The notes beneath the pieces are model-generated. The model ran no database searches. It was given only the letters and a program-made list of their open reading frames with translations, and was not told where the DNA came from. The translations under genes were made by a program, and so were the position numbers. 64,000 bases of DNA from JADKAV01 sp963818505 (GTDB taxonomy: Bacteria > Actinomycetota > Actinomycetes > S36-B12 > UBA10799). The stretch spans positions 372,001-436,000 of the forward strand of contig CAWFSJ010000005.1 of the NCBI GenBank assembly GCA_963818505.1. Reading direction: 5' to 3'. Positions 7,535-16,212 of this stretch are shown here, one piece after another (the stretch's first letter is position 1; the number at the start of each line of letters is the position of its first letter).

Positions 7535-8251
7535 GTGACTCGGCGATCCCCCTGGCTGCTGGCTGGGTTGGCGCTGGTGTTGTGGCTGCTCGCGGCCGGG
7601 CTCGCCCAGCAAGTGGTGAGCGCGCTTGATAACCCGACCGCCGCGATCCCCAATACCGTCATCGCCGACGACCAGCTCATCGCCACCAACGTGTATTCGT
7701 TCGTGCACGGTCAGCAATGGGTCGTCTGGCTGGCGAAGGTGTTCGCCATCATGGGAAGTGGCTTCGTGCTGGCCCCGCTGACGGTGGCTGTGGTGGTTCT
7801 CCTTGTGCGTGCCGGTTATCGCTGGTGGGCGTTGTGGGTGGGCGCGTCCGGGATGGGGGGATGGATGATCTCCCAGGCCGTTAAGCGAGCCGTCGATCGC
7901 CCGCGGCCGGTCTGGCCCGACCCGTTCGAGGTGCTGAGCTCCCCCTCCTTCCCCAGCGGGCACAGCATGGCCGGGGTGTACGGGTACGTGGCTTTCGGAG
8001 TGGTTGCACTGGCGGTGTTGCCCCGCCGCTGGCCTGGGATCGCGCTGATCGTGTTCGGTCTTCTGATGGGCCCCAGCCGGGTACTCCTCGGCGTGCATTG
8101 GCCCAGCGACGTGCTGATGGGGTGGTTGTTGGGTGGCGCCTGGATCGCCACGACCGGCGCGGTGGTGCTGTGGCTGCGAGGATGCGGGCCGGGCGAGGCG
8201 GTTGGCGGGCCCGGCGAGGCGGTTGGCGGGCCCGGCGAGGCGGTTGGTTAG
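7535..8251 (+). CDS. PAP2-family membrane phosphatase with repeat-encoded tail
   Basis: A 238-residue membrane protein of the type 2 phosphatidic acid phosphatase family. The three-part active site is visible as KRAVDRPRP, then PSFPSGHSMAG, then SRVLLGVHWPSDVLMG, embedded in about five transmembrane segments. Substrates of such proteins include phosphatidate and isoprenyl diphosphates. GTG 7535 is chosen over the longer frame because the first helix starts there and a CATACT hexamer is 7 bases upstream. The last 22 or so residues are three PGEAVGG-type repeats encoded by 21-bp tandem repeats. The TAG stop belongs to a 68-bp palindrome, so the natural C-terminus has been replaced or extended by repeat DNA. 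Confidence 0.88.
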   Translation: MTRRSPWLLAGLALVLWLLAAGLAQQVVSALDNPTAAIPNTVIADDQLIATNVYSFVHGQQWVVWLAKVFAIMGSGFVLAPLTVAVVVLLVRAGYRWWALWVGASGMGGWMISQAVKRAVDRPRPVWPDPFEVLSSPSFPSGHSMAGVYGYVAFGVVALAVLPRRWPGIALIVFGLLMGPSRVLLGVHWPSDVLMGWLLGGAWIATTGAVVLWLRGCGPGEAVGGPGEAVGGPGEAVG

Positions 8252-8314
8252 AGGTTGTGCTGTTGGTTAGCAAAACAACGCGTGGATTCGCTAACCAGGA
8301 CCACAACCTCTAAC
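8247..8314. repeat. 68-bp dispersed palindrome, copy A
   Basis: Starts GTTAGAGGTTGTG and ends with its reverse complement. The inner arm GGTTAGC/GCTAACC and the ACGCGT centre are conserved; 28 of 34 arm positions pair. It is identical to copies B and D. It lies between convergent PAP2 and purB and provides the PAP2 stop codon (8249-8251). Confidence 0.9.
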
Positions 8315-8427
8315 GAGGGCGCGGGCCGGCCACGCGGGCCGAAGGCGAGGCACGACCGGCGCGGTGGTGCTGTAGCTACGAGGACGCGGGCCCGGCGAGG
8401 CGGTTGGCGGGCCCGGCGAGGCGGTTG

Positions 8428-8495
8428 GTTAGAGGTTGTGCTGTTGGTTAGCAAAACAACGCGTGGATTCGCTAACCAGGACCACAACCTCTAAC
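8428..8495. repeat. 68-bp dispersed palindrome, copy B
   Basis: Identical to copy A at every base, as expected from the local tandem duplication. It is preceded by two 21-bp GC-rich units ending GGCGGTTG. Confidence 0.9.
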
Positions 8496-8633
8496 GAGGG
8501 CGCGGGCCCGGCGACGCGGGCCGAAGGCGAGGCACGACCGGCGCGGTGGTGCTGTGGCTACGAGGGCGCGGGCCCGGCCACGCGGGCCCGGCGAGGCAGA
8601 GGCCCTGGCACGACCGGGCTGGGCCCATGCCCG

Positions 8634-10046
8634 CTAAAGAATCGCCCCGGGGCTGTACGCCGCTGCCTCGGGGTACTCAGCCACGATCAGGGAGACGGCC
8701 GCGACCACCGAATCCACCTGGGCAGATGCTGCTCCCGTAAAGGCAAGAGGTTCGGCCATGAGAGCCTCCAACGCCGCAAGGTCGAGCGGGAGACGCTCAT
8801 CGGCGGCCAGCCGGTCCAGCAAGGCCGGATCCGCCCCGGTGGCGCGCATGTCCAGAGCGGCGGCGACGGCGTTCTCCTTGATCACCTCATGGGCTGTCTC
8901 CCTGCCCACACCCGCTCGCACGCCAGCCATGAGGATCTTGGTGGTGGCCAGGAAAGGAAGATACTTCTCGAGCTCCTTTTCGACAACCGCCTCGAACACA
9001 CCGAACTCGTCAAGCACGGTCAGCATGGTCTCGAGCATCCCGTCGAAGGCGAAGAAGGCGTCGGGCAGCATCACGCGCCGGACCACGGAGCAGTACACGT
9101 CGCCCTCGTTCCACTGCGAACCGGCAAGATCGGCGGCCATGGTCTGGTACCCGCGTAGCAGGACCATAAAACCGTTCACCCGCTCACAGGAGCGCGTGTT
9201 CATCTTGTGAGGCATCGCGCTGGAACCGACCTGCCCCGCCTGGAATCCCTCAGTGACCAGGTCGTGGCCAGCCATCAGCCGGATCGTCGTGGCCAGGCTC
9301 GAAGGGGCGGCCGCGAGTTGGACCAGTGCTGAAACGACCTCGTGGTCCAACGAGCGCGGGTAGATCTGGCCCACAGACGACAGCACCTTCTCAAAACCGA
9401 GGTGGCCGGCCACGCGGCGCTCGAGTTCGGACAAGGACTGCTGTGAGCCGAGCAGGTCCAGCATGTCCTGTGCGGTGCCCACCGGACCCTTGATCCCACG
9501 CAGCGGGTAGTCGGCGATCAAGTGCTGCAGTCGGGCATAGGCGACCAGCAACTCGTCGGCCGTGGTCGCGAACCGCTTGCCCAGAGTTGTCGTCTGGGCC
9601 GCCACGTTGTGCGAGCGACCGGTAAGCGCCAGGTCTTGGTGTTCCGCGGCCAGGCGTGCCAGGCGTGCCAACAGCGCGACGGTCTTGTCGCGGACGAGCA
9701 ACAGCGAGCCGCGGATCTGCATCTGTTCGACGTTCTCGGTCAAGTCACGACTGGTCAGGCCCTTATGGATGTGCTCGTGCCCAGCCAGTGCGCTGAACTC
9801 GTCAATGCGGGCCTTGACGTCGTGGCGTGTAATGCGTTCGCGTGCGGCGATGGAATCGAGATCCACCTCATCCACCACGGACCGGTAGTCGTCGATCACA
9901 CCGGCCGGGACTTCCACGCCGAGATCGGCCTGGGCCTGCAGAACGGCCAGCCACAACTGCCTCTCAGCGACGATCTTGTGCTTCGCCGACCACATCCTGG
10001 TCATCTCCGGCGACGCGTAACGTGCGGCGAGGACGTTGGGGATCAT
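8634..10046 (-). CDS. purB: Adenylosuccinate lyase
   Basis: PurB cleaves SAICAR and adenylosuccinate, releasing fumarate, at two steps of purine synthesis. The 470-residue protein carries the fumarase/aspartase superfamily signature VGSSAMPHKMNTRS and the SRDLTENVEQ and GRSHNVAAQTTTLGKR blocks that supply the catalytic histidines and lysines. The reading frame is open far upstream through purD, but PurB similarity begins at MIPNVLAARY. The ATG at 10046 overlaps the purD stop by four bases, so the pair is translationally coupled. Downstream of the stop is the repeat-filled gap facing the convergent PAP2 gene. Confidence 0.95.
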   Translation of the reverse strand: MIPNVLAARYASPEMTRMWSAKHKIVAERQLWLAVLQAQADLGVEVPAGVIDDYRSVVDEVDLDSIAARERITRHDVKARIDEFSALAGHEHIHKGLTSRDLTENVEQMQIRGSLLLVRDKTVALLARLARLAAEHQDLALTGRSHNVAAQTTTLGKRFATTADELLVAYARLQHLIADYPLRGIKGPVGTAQDMLDLLGSQQSLSELERRVAGHLGFEKVLSSVGQIYPRSLDHEVVSALVQLAAAPSSLATTIRLMAGHDLVTEGFQAGQVGSSAMPHKMNTRSCERVNGFMVLLRGYQTMAADLAGSQWNEGDVYCSVVRRVMLPDAFFAFDGMLETMLTVLDEFGVFEAVVEKELEKYLPFLATTKILMAGVRAGVGRETAHEVIKENAVAAALDMRATGADPALLDRLAADERLPLDLAALEALMAEPLAFTGAASAQVDSVVAAVSLIVAEYPEAAAYSPGAIL

Positions 10047-11272
10047 CGACTGGCCTCCAGGGCGATATCGGCACGGTAATGGCTGCCCTCCAGGGCGACA
10101 CCGGACAACTTCTCGTAGGCCTTGGTCCGGGCTTCGGCAAGCGTCGAACCCGTGGCGACGATGCTCAGGACCCGGCCTCCACTGGACACCGTGGCCCCCT
10201 CGCGGCGGGCGGTCCCGGCGTGCAGAATGCCTGGCGCGTGGGCGCCGTGGATCACGTCGCCGGTGCGGGGCGACTCGGGGTAGCCCTGGGCGGCAAGCAC
10301 CACCGTCACCGCGCAGCCGTCCTTCCAGCGCAGCGGTGGTTGCTCGCCCAGATCGCCTCGCGCGGCAGCCGCCAGCAGCCCCGCAAGAGGCGTCTCGAGA
10401 AGGGCAAGCACAGCTTGGGTCTCCGGATCGCCGAAGCGTGCGTTGAACTCCACGACCCGCGGGCCCTTGCTTGTCAGTGCCAGCCCCACGTACAGGACCC
10501 CGGTGTAGGGGGTGCCACGACGAGCCATCTCGTCGATCGCGGGCTTGGCGACTTGTTGCACTGTCCACTCCGCGAGGTCAACGGGGGCCCACGGCAGCGG
10601 GCAGTAGGCGCCCATCCCGCCGGTGTTGGGCCCGGTATCACCCTCGCCCACACGCTTGAAGTCCTGTGCCGGCAGCAGGGGCACGACATCTGTGCCGTCG
10701 CTGATGCAGAAGACGCTGGCCTCCGGGCCGTCGAGGTACTCCTCCACCACCACCCGGCTGCCCTTCGCGAGACACGCTTCTGCATGAATGACGGCGGCGG
10801 CCCGGTCCGTCGTGACGACAACGCCCTTGCCCGCGGCCAGGCCGTCGTCCTTGATCACGTACGGCGGGCCGAAGTCGTCAATCACCTCGAGGAGTTCGAC
10901 GGCGTCCTCGACGGTTCGCGAATCCGCGGTGGGAATGCCGGCGGCGTTCATGATCTGCTTGGCGAAGTCCTTGCTGCCCTCCAGGCGCGCCGCCGCTGCG
11001 GTCGGACCGAACGCCAGAATCCCGGCTTCCCGACATGCATCGACCGCCCCGGCAACCAGTGGCACCTCCGGACCGATGACCACCAGATCGAAACCGGTGC
11101 CGAGGGCTGCCACAGCCACGGGGTCACTGACGTCCAGAGCAAGCGTGTCGACGACCGCGGCGATCCCGGCATTGCCCGGAGCTGCGACCACCTCGGTCAC
11201 GGCGGGGTCTTCAAGCAGAGAAGTGACCAGGGCATGCTCGCGGGCCCCGGAGCCGACTACCAGTACGCGCAC
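10043..11272 (-). CDS. purD: Phosphoribosylamine-glycine ligase (GAR synthetase)
   Basis: PurD is an ATP-grasp ligase that joins glycine to phosphoribosylamine. The 409-residue protein begins with the N-domain motif MRVLVVGSGAREHAL and contains VVEEYLDGPEASVF, GGMGAYCP and EFNARFGDPETQ, which are diagnostic for the family. The start is GTG 11272, with TACCCT ending 6 bases upstream. It is followed by purB with a 4-base overlap. A stem-loop lies in the 150-bp gap between purA and purD, so purD probably has an independent leaderless transcript in addition to any read-through from purA. Confidence 0.95.
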   Translation of the reverse strand: MRVLVVGSGAREHALVTSLLEDPAVTEVVAAPGNAGIAAVVDTLALDVSDPVAVAALGTGFDLVVIGPEVPLVAGAVDACREAGILAFGPTAAAARLEGSKDFAKQIMNAAGIPTADSRTVEDAVELLEVIDDFGPPYVIKDDGLAAGKGVVVTTDRAAAVIHAEACLAKGSRVVVEEYLDGPEASVFCISDGTDVVPLLPAQDFKRVGEGDTGPNTGGMGAYCPLPWAPVDLAEWTVQQVAKPAIDEMARRGTPYTGVLYVGLALTSKGPRVVEFNARFGDPETQAVLALLETPLAGLLAAAARGDLGEQPPLRWKDGCAVTVVLAAQGYPESPRTGDVIHGAHAPGILHAGTARREGATVSSGGRVLSIVATGSTLAEARTKAYEKLSGVALEGSHYRADIALEASR

Positions 11273-11278
11273 GGGTCA

Positions 11279-11284
11279 AGGGTA
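11279..11284 (-). promoter_or_regulatory. -10 element of purD, leaderless
   Basis: TACCCT on the minus strand, 6 bases before the purD GTG. Confidence 0.5.
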
Positions 11285-11295
11285 TTGCGTGAACT

Positions 11296-11329
11296 GAACT
11301 GGTTGGGCGGGCGCTGGCACAACCAGTTC
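11296..11329. terminator. Stem-loop between purA and purD
   Basis: A perfect 10-bp inverted repeat, GAACTGGTTG and CAACCAGTTC, with a 14-base loop. There is no clear T-run after it on the minus strand. It lies about 95 bases past the purA stop and just upstream of the purD promoter, so a weak terminator or processing site is the likely role. Confidence 0.4.
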
Positions 11330-11422
11330 GGTACGCGACGCGCCGAGCGCAGAACCCCCACTGTCCGTGTCACTGGTCGGCGAGGGCATGGGTCGTCACG
11401 GCGTCAATCACTTCAGTCCAGC

Positions 11423-12709
11423 TCAGTCCACCAAGTCGTGGATCTGGATGGTCTCGGCGCGATCCTGCCCGACCCCGATGGCCGAGATCCTGCACTGGGA
11501 CTGCTCCTCGAGGAAGTCGACGTACGCACGTGCGTTGGCCGGCAGGTCCGTCAGCGTACGTGCCGTGCTGATGTCCTCGCTCCAGCCGGGCAGGTACTCG
11601 TACACCGGCTTGGCGACCGCGAAGTCGCGCTGGTTCATGGGGATGTCGTCGAAGCGCTGACCGTCCACCTCGTAAGCCACACACACCGGGATCTGCTCCC
11701 AGCCGGTCAGCACGTCAAGTTTGGTCAAGAAGATGTCCGTGAGGCCGTTGATCCGGCTCGCGTTGCGGGCGATCGGGCCGTCGAACCAGCCGCAGCGGCG
11801 GTCGCGACCGGTCGTGACTCCGACCTCGCCTCCGACCGAACGCAGGCGTTCCCCATCGGCGTCGAACAGCTCCGTCGGGAAGGGCCCAGCGCCTACGCGC
11901 GTTGTGTAGGCCTTGAGGATGCCCAGCACCCGGGAGATCCGGGTCGGGCCGATACCACTTCCGGCACACGCCCCTCCGGAGGTCGGGTTGGACGAGGTGA
12001 CGAACGGGTACGTGCCGTGGTCGACGTCCAAGAGGGTGCCCTGGGAACCCTCGAGCAGGATGTACTTGCCCTCGTCCAGTGCGGTGTTGAGCAGCAACCC
12101 GGTGTCGGCCACGTGCTCGGCGAACAGGGGTGCGTAGGCCAGAAGCTGCTCGCACACCAGATCAACGTCGATCGCCCGGCGGTTGAAGATCTTCAGCAGC
12201 ACCTGGTTGCGGTGATGCAGTGCCCCTTCGACCTTGTCGTGCAGCCCCTCGGGGTCGAACAGGTCCTGCACCCGCACGCCGATCCTGGCGACCTTGTCCA
12301 TGTAGGTGGGACCGATGCCGCGGCCCGTGGTGCCGATCTTCTTCTTGCCTGCGAAGCGCTCGGTCACCTTGTCCAGTTCCACGTGATACGGCGCGATGAT
12401 GTGGGCGTTGGAACTGATCACCAACCGGTCAGTGGAGATCCCGCGAGCCTGCAAGCCCCGCATCTCACGTTCGAGGACGGTGGGGTCGATCACGACTCCG
12501 TTTGCGATCACAGGCGTACAGCTGGGAGTCAGGATTCCTGAGGGCAGCAAGTGCAGGGCGTACTTCTCATCCCCGATCACCACGGTGTGGCCGGCGTTGT
12601 TGCCACCCTGGTAGCGCACGACGTAATCGACACGCTCGCCGAGGATGTCGGTCGCCTTGCCCTTGCCTTCGTCCCCCCACTGGGCACCGACAAGCACGAT
12701 CGCTGGCAT
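11423..12709 (-). CDS. purA: Adenylosuccinate synthetase
   Basis: PurA couples GTP hydrolysis to condensation of IMP with aspartate, committing IMP to AMP. At 428 residues it is the standard length. The N-terminal GTP-binding loop is visible in GAQWGDEGKGKATDI, and GNNAGHTVV, GTTGRGIGP and the GVTTGRDRRCGWFD block follow in order. The ATG at 12709 is preceded by GGGAGG at a normal distance, so this gene has a leader, unlike its purine neighbours. A 68-bp palindrome lies 53 bases upstream of the start. Confidence 0.96.
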   Translation of the reverse strand: MPAIVLVGAQWGDEGKGKATDILGERVDYVVRYQGGNNAGHTVVIGDEKYALHLLPSGILTPSCTPVIANGVVIDPTVLEREMRGLQARGISTDRLVISSNAHIIAPYHVELDKVTERFAGKKKIGTTGRGIGPTYMDKVARIGVRVQDLFDPEGLHDKVEGALHHRNQVLLKIFNRRAIDVDLVCEQLLAYAPLFAEHVADTGLLLNTALDEGKYILLEGSQGTLLDVDHGTYPFVTSSNPTSGGACAGSGIGPTRISRVLGILKAYTTRVGAGPFPTELFDADGERLRSVGGEVGVTTGRDRRCGWFDGPIARNASRINGLTDIFLTKLDVLTGWEQIPVCVAYEVDGQRFDDIPMNQRDFAVAKPVYEYLPGWSEDISTARTLTDLPANARAYVDFLEEQSQCRISAIGVGQDRAETIQIHDLVD

Positions 12710-12762
12710 CTGGCCTCCCTAAGTCACAGACGAAACTACCGCACATGCTTTCCAACGCCCGC

Positions 12763-12830
12763 GTTAGAGGTTGTGCGGTTGGTTAGCGAAACCACGCGTG
12801 GATTCGCTAACCAGGACAACAACCTCTAAC
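12763..12830. repeat. 68-bp dispersed palindrome, copy C
   Basis: The most divergent copy: the left arm reads TTGTGCGG and the right arm ACAACAACC, while both 8-bp ends and the ACGCGTGGATTCGC centre match the others. It lies between the SulP gene 3' end and purA, genes in the same direction, with no flanking tandem repeat. Confidence 0.88.
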
Positions 12831-12850
12831 GCGGGCGGTAGCAACCGTGC

Positions 12851-14542
12851 TCAGGCCTTCGTTTCTGCCTGGTAGGCGGTGATGACTTGGTCGAAGTCGT
12901 GGAAGATTCGGTCCTCGGTGAAGTCCTCCGTCAAGCCCAGCTTCTGCATCATCGCCAGCAGCGAGGGGTCTGCGCCCACGATGCCGAAGTGGGCATTGTT
13001 GGCGTGTACGTAGTCGATGAGGCCACCGACACTGATCGCCGCGGAGTAGTCGATGTCGGTGACACTCGAGCAATCCAGAACCAGCCAGCGCACCGGAACC
13101 GGGGCGGACGAGAAGACGTTCTCCACGGCATCCACGAAACGGTTGGCGTTGGCGTAGAACAACTCCGAGTCGTAGCGGAAGACGATCAACCCGGGCAGCG
13201 TCTGAGCGCCCGCCTTCGCGTTCTCGAAGACCTCTTTGTCCCCGGACGACTGCATCACGAACGACTCCGGGCGGTACTGGCGCTGAATGATCCAGATGAT
13301 GCTCATCACGATCGCCAGGATGATGCCCTGCTCGACCCCGATCGCGCAGACCACGATGGCGGTGACAACCGCGATCACCGCTTCACCGCGCTTCTGCGCC
13401 CAGACCCGCTTCAGGCCCAAGTAGTCGACAAGGTCCACACCGATCAGGAAGACGATCGCACCCAGCACGGCTTTGGGCATGTCGGCCAGCAGCCCGGTGA
13501 GGAACAGCACCACCAGCAGCACGACCGCCGACATCGTGATGTTCGCCAACTGCGTGCGGCCCTTGAGCTCGTCGAGGATCTGGGTCTTGGTGGGACTGCC
13601 GTTGACCACGAAGGTGCCCGACAGTCCAGCTGCGAAGTTGGCCCCGGACAGGCCCACGATGTCGCGATTGACGTCCACCTTCTGACCGTGGCGCATCGCG
13701 AAACTGCGGGACGTGGCCGCGGACTGGGCGATGATCAGGATGAAGCAGGAGAACGCGATTCCCACGCACTGCGCGGTAGTGGACAGGTCGATGCCCTGGG
13801 GCAGACCGATCGGCGGGAAGCCGCCCTGCACCTCGCCCACGACGGCCACGCCCTTGCTGGATGCGTCGATCAGCGCCGAGATGATGATGGAACCGATGAC
13901 GGCGATTATCGCGCCTGGCACGGCGGGCAGGAACTTCTTGAAGCCCAGGATTATGACCAGAGCACCTACGGCGAACGCCAGGGTCAGCCACTGCACCGAG
14001 CCGAGGTTGGTGAGCAACTCCCACTGCTGCTGCAGCCAGTTGCCAGCGCCCTTGGGGATCCCGAGCATGTCGGGGAGTTGTCCGGTGGCGACCTGCACAC
14101 CCACTCCGGTGAGGAAACCGATCAGCACTGACGCGCTGAGGAAGTCACCCAGGAATCCCAACTTGGCCACACGCGCGATCAGCAGCATTCCGCCGCAGAG
14201 CAGCGCGATGAACGACGTGTAGGCCAGCCACTCCTGGGAGTTTGGTGTCAGCCCCGCGACGCTCACGGTCGCCAGTCCCGCCGCCAGGATCGCCGCGGTC
14301 GCAGAGTCCGCCCCCACGACTAGCAGACGCGACGAACCGAGCAGGGCGAAAAGAAGCGTGGGGAAAATGACCGTGTACAACCCGGTGACGATCGGGGTCT
14401 GGGCAATGCTGGTGTACCCCATCGTCTCCGGAATGGCGACCGCGGCCAGCGTGACGCCGGCGATGATGTCGGTCTTGAGCCAGGATTTCTTGTAGCCGCG
14501 CAACGTCAGCGGAGTCAGCGCCTTAATGTCCACGAGCGGCAT
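12851..14542 (-). CDS. SulP-family anion transporter with STAS domain (first paralog)
   Basis: A 563-residue membrane protein. The N-terminal about 400 residues form the SulP transport core, with family blocks AAVAIPETMGYTSIAQTP, GFLTGVGVQVATGQLP and FVVNGSPTKTQILDELKGRT. The C-terminal 120 residues form a cytoplasmic STAS domain (WLVLDCSSVTDIDYSAAIS). SulP proteins carry sulfate, bicarbonate or other anions; the substrate is not deducible. It is only distantly similar to the second SulP at 59.7-61.4 kb. The ATG at 14542 has GGAAGTG upstream and no close -10, so it is probably leadered. No cysteine or carbonic anhydrase genes are adjacent. Confidence 0.9.
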   Translation of the reverse strand: MPLVDIKALTPLTLRGYKKSWLKTDIIAGVTLAAVAIPETMGYTSIAQTPIVTGLYTVIFPTLLFALLGSSRLLVVGADSATAAILAAGLATVSVAGLTPNSQEWLAYTSFIALLCGGMLLIARVAKLGFLGDFLSASVLIGFLTGVGVQVATGQLPDMLGIPKGAGNWLQQQWELLTNLGSVQWLTLAFAVGALVIILGFKKFLPAVPGAIIAVIGSIIISALIDASSKGVAVVGEVQGGFPPIGLPQGIDLSTTAQCVGIAFSCFILIIAQSAATSRSFAMRHGQKVDVNRDIVGLSGANFAAGLSGTFVVNGSPTKTQILDELKGRTQLANITMSAVVLLVVLFLTGLLADMPKAVLGAIVFLIGVDLVDYLGLKRVWAQKRGEAVIAVVTAIVVCAIGVEQGIILAIVMSIIWIIQRQYRPESFVMQSSGDKEVFENAKAGAQTLPGLIVFRYDSELFYANANRFVDAVENVFSSAPVPVRWLVLDCSSVTDIDYSAAISVGGLIDYVHANNAHFGIVGADPSLLAMMQKLGLTEDFTEDRIFHDFDQVITAYQAETKA

Positions 14543-14595
14543 TCAAGCACTTCCGGACCACCGGATGACCACCCGACAAGGGGGATACTAGGTGA

Positions 14596-15000
14596 TCAAT
14601 CCTGGCGGCGACCTTCAGCAACGAACTGCCGACCGCTGATCTCACTGACCTCGATGGCGACGAAGCGGTGCTTGGGGTCGGTGTTCCAGGGGAACAGGGG
14701 CAGGTTCTCCGCGGCGTCGAGTTCGGCTTCGTGACTCAACGCGCGAGCCATGCCGTTGAGCACGACCGACCACGCTTCGTTGGTCTCCGGGTCGTAACCA
14801 TCGATCTCGAAAGCCACCTCATGATGTGCCATGACAGCCGCGAGTTTGCTCCCCTCAGCGGTCTTGAAGTAGATCTCCGCGTCGTAGATCACGTAGTTGA
14901 TGGGGAAGATGTCGGGACGGCCCGCGACCACCACTGCGAGCCTGCCGATCTGATTGCTGGTGAGGCGCTCCCAGCACTGCTCCTGCGTCAGAACGTCCAT
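14596..15000 (-). CDS. Pyridoxamine 5'-phosphate oxidase-like split-barrel protein
   Basis: A 134-residue flavin/deazaflavin-type split-barrel protein. The opening VLTQEQCWERLTSNQIGRLAVVV and the FPINYVIYDAEIYFKTAEGSKL segment match the small nitroimidazole-resistance-like group in which FMN or F420 binds at the dimer interface. The substrate is unknown. The frame is open for 25 codons upstream, but similarity starts at MDVLTQEQ (15000). CACGAT lies 6 bases before that ATG, a weaker fit to the leaderless pattern. It follows the aldolase terminator and is probably monocistronic. Confidence 0.8.
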   Translation of the reverse strand: MDVLTQEQCWERLTSNQIGRLAVVVAGRPDIFPINYVIYDAEIYFKTAEGSKLAAVMAHHEVAFEIDGYDPETNEAWSVVLNGMARALSHEAELDAAENLPLFPWNTDPKHRFVAIEVSEISGRQFVAEGRRQD

Positions 15001-15056
15001 ATGCGCATCGTGCCACGCCGGGCGAGCGTCACAGGTGGATTGGGCCAGGAATACCG

Positions 15057-15092
15057 AAAACGGCGCGGCGCCCACCGGGCAGCCGCGCCGTT
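15057..15092 (-). terminator. Rho-independent terminator after fba
   Basis: An 11-bp perfect stem, AACGGCGCGGC and GCCGCGCCGTT, with a 12-base loop. On the minus strand it runs into TTTT, and it begins 13 bases past the aldolase stop. It is the clearest intrinsic terminator in the window. Confidence 0.8.
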
Positions 15093-15104
15093 CTCAGCGG
15101 TGTT

Positions 15105-16127
15105 TCAGCTCATCTTGGTGCCTGCTGAACGCAGATCCTCACATGCGCGCTGGACGCGGGCGGCCATTCCCGCCTCGGCCGCCTTGCCCCAGGCCCGCGG
15201 GTCGTACTGCTTCTTGTTGCCGACATCGCCATCGACTTTCAGCACGCCGTCGTAGTTCTTGTACATCCAGTCGGCGACCGGGCGGCTGAACGCGTACTGG
15301 GTGTCGGTGTCCACGTTCATCTTGACCACGCCGTAGTCGAGGGCCTCGCGGATCTCCTCGAGCAGCGAACCCGAACCGCCGTGGAAGACCAGGTCGAACG
15401 GCTTGTCGACGCCATACTTCGCGCCGACCGCGTCCTGGATGTCCTTGAGGATGCTCGGGGTGAGGACCACGTTGCCGGGCTTGTACACACCGTGCACGTT
15501 GCCGAAGGTGGCGGCGACCATGTACCGGCCGCGCTCGCCGAGCCCGAGTTTGGCTGCGGTGGCCAAGCCGTCGTCGGGGGTCGAGAAGAGTTTGGCGTCG
15601 TGCTTGGCCTCGATGCCGTCCTCTTCACCGCCGACCACACCGATCTCCAGCTCCATGATGATGTTGGCCTCGTGGCACTTGTCGAGCATCTCGTCGGCGA
15701 TGTCGAGGTTCTCCTCCAACGCGATCGCCGATCCGTCCCACATGTGGGACTGGAACAGGGGCAACTTGCCGGCCTTCACACGCTCGATGGAGATGTCCAC
15801 CAAAGGGCGCATGAAACCGTCGAGTTTCTGCATCGGGCAGTGGTCGGTGTGCAGGGCGACGTTCACCGGGTACTTCTCGGCGACCACGTTCGCGAACTCC
15901 GCGAGCGCGACTGCACCGGTGACCATGTCCTTGACCAACTGGCCGGAGGCGAACTCGGCGCCTCCCCAGGAGAACTGGATGATTCCGTCGCTTTCGGCCT
16001 CCGCGAAACCACGCAGGGCGGCGATCACTGACTGCGACGAAGTCACGTTGATCGCGGGGTAGGCGAACTGACCGGCCTTGGCGCGGTCGAGCATCTCGGC
16101 ATAAACCTCAGGAGTAGCAATGGGCAT
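15105..16127 (-). CDS. fba: Class II fructose-bisphosphate aldolase
   Basis: A zinc-dependent aldolase of glycolysis and gluconeogenesis, 340 residues. Zinc-ligand and catalytic blocks are visible: NVALHTDHCPMQKLDGF, IIMELEIGVVGGEEDG, FGNVHGVYKPGNV and DLVFHGGSGSLLEEI. This is the long class IIA form as in mycobacteria and E. coli FbaA. ATG 16127 is chosen because the family N-terminus MPIATPEVYAEML starts there and TAACGT ends 7 bases upstream. The 49 extra upstream codons of the open frame are not part of the family. It ends in a strong terminator and is divergent from the TrmH-like gene. Confidence 0.96.
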   Translation of the reverse strand: MPIATPEVYAEMLDRAKAGQFAYPAINVTSSQSVIAALRGFAEAESDGIIQFSWGGAEFASGQLVKDMVTGAVALAEFANVVAEKYPVNVALHTDHCPMQKLDGFMRPLVDISIERVKAGKLPLFQSHMWDGSAIALEENLDIADEMLDKCHEANIIMELEIGVVGGEEDGIEAKHDAKLFSTPDDGLATAAKLGLGERGRYMVAATFGNVHGVYKPGNVVLTPSILKDIQDAVGAKYGVDKPFDLVFHGGSGSLLEEIREALDYGVVKMNVDTDTQYAFSRPVADWMYKNYDGVLKVDGDVGNKKQYDPRAWGKAAEAGMAARVQRACEDLRSAGTKMS

Positions 16128-16134
16128 GGCACCT

Positions 16135-16140
16135 ACGTTA
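16135..16140 (-). promoter_or_regulatory. -10 element of fba, leaderless
   Basis: TAACGT on the minus strand, 7 bases before the fba ATG. Confidence 0.5.
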
Positions 16141-16177
16141 GTCCCAAAGCCGTGGGGGGCGCGAGGGCCGAGCGGAA

Positions 16178-16183
16178 TACTGT
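16178..16183 (+). promoter_or_regulatory. -10 element of TrmH-like gene
   Basis: TACTGT on the plus strand, 7 bases before an ATG at 16191. That ATG is in a different frame from the methylase, which suggests a frame error between them. Confidence 0.45.
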
Positions 16184-16212
16184 GGGGGCCATGACCGTCG
16201 GGCCGCACTCGC

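Larger units (their letters stand above)
8149..8600. repeat. Tandem large repeats (about 202 and 182 bp) carrying the 3' end of the PAP2 gene and two palindromes
   Basis: The phrase CACGACCGGCGCGGTGGTGC recurs at 8149 (inside the PAP2 gene), 8351 and 8533. Between the first and second copies lie three 21-bp GC-rich units plus a 68-bp palindrome; between the second and third, two such units plus an identical palindrome. The 202 versus 182 spacing is explained by one 21-bp unit, less one base elsewhere. The third copy lacks the palindrome and decays into CGGGCCCGGC-rich sequence. So the end of the gene plus palindrome has been duplicated in tandem. The remaining gap to purB (about 8600-8633) holds nothing else that I see. 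Confidence 0.85.

Noticed and set aside
8255..8494. Short open frames inside the 68-bp palindromes (reading CCWLAKQRVDSLTRTTTSN and its opposite strand)
   Set aside because: They recur because the palindrome recurs; both strands are open, there is no ribosome site, and third-base changes do not look selected. The element is not a gene.
9842..12541. 899-codon open frame on the plus strand
   Set aside because: It is antisense to purD and purA, has no motif, and results from the high G+C third positions of those genes. The other long antisense frames, such as 12887-14131 and 39837-41138, are rejected for the same reason.
3990..12709. A purine riboswitch or other structured leader ahead of the pur genes
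   Set aside because: purS, purC, purD and purQ begin at or near the transcription start, leaving no leader; purA has only a short one with a ribosome site.
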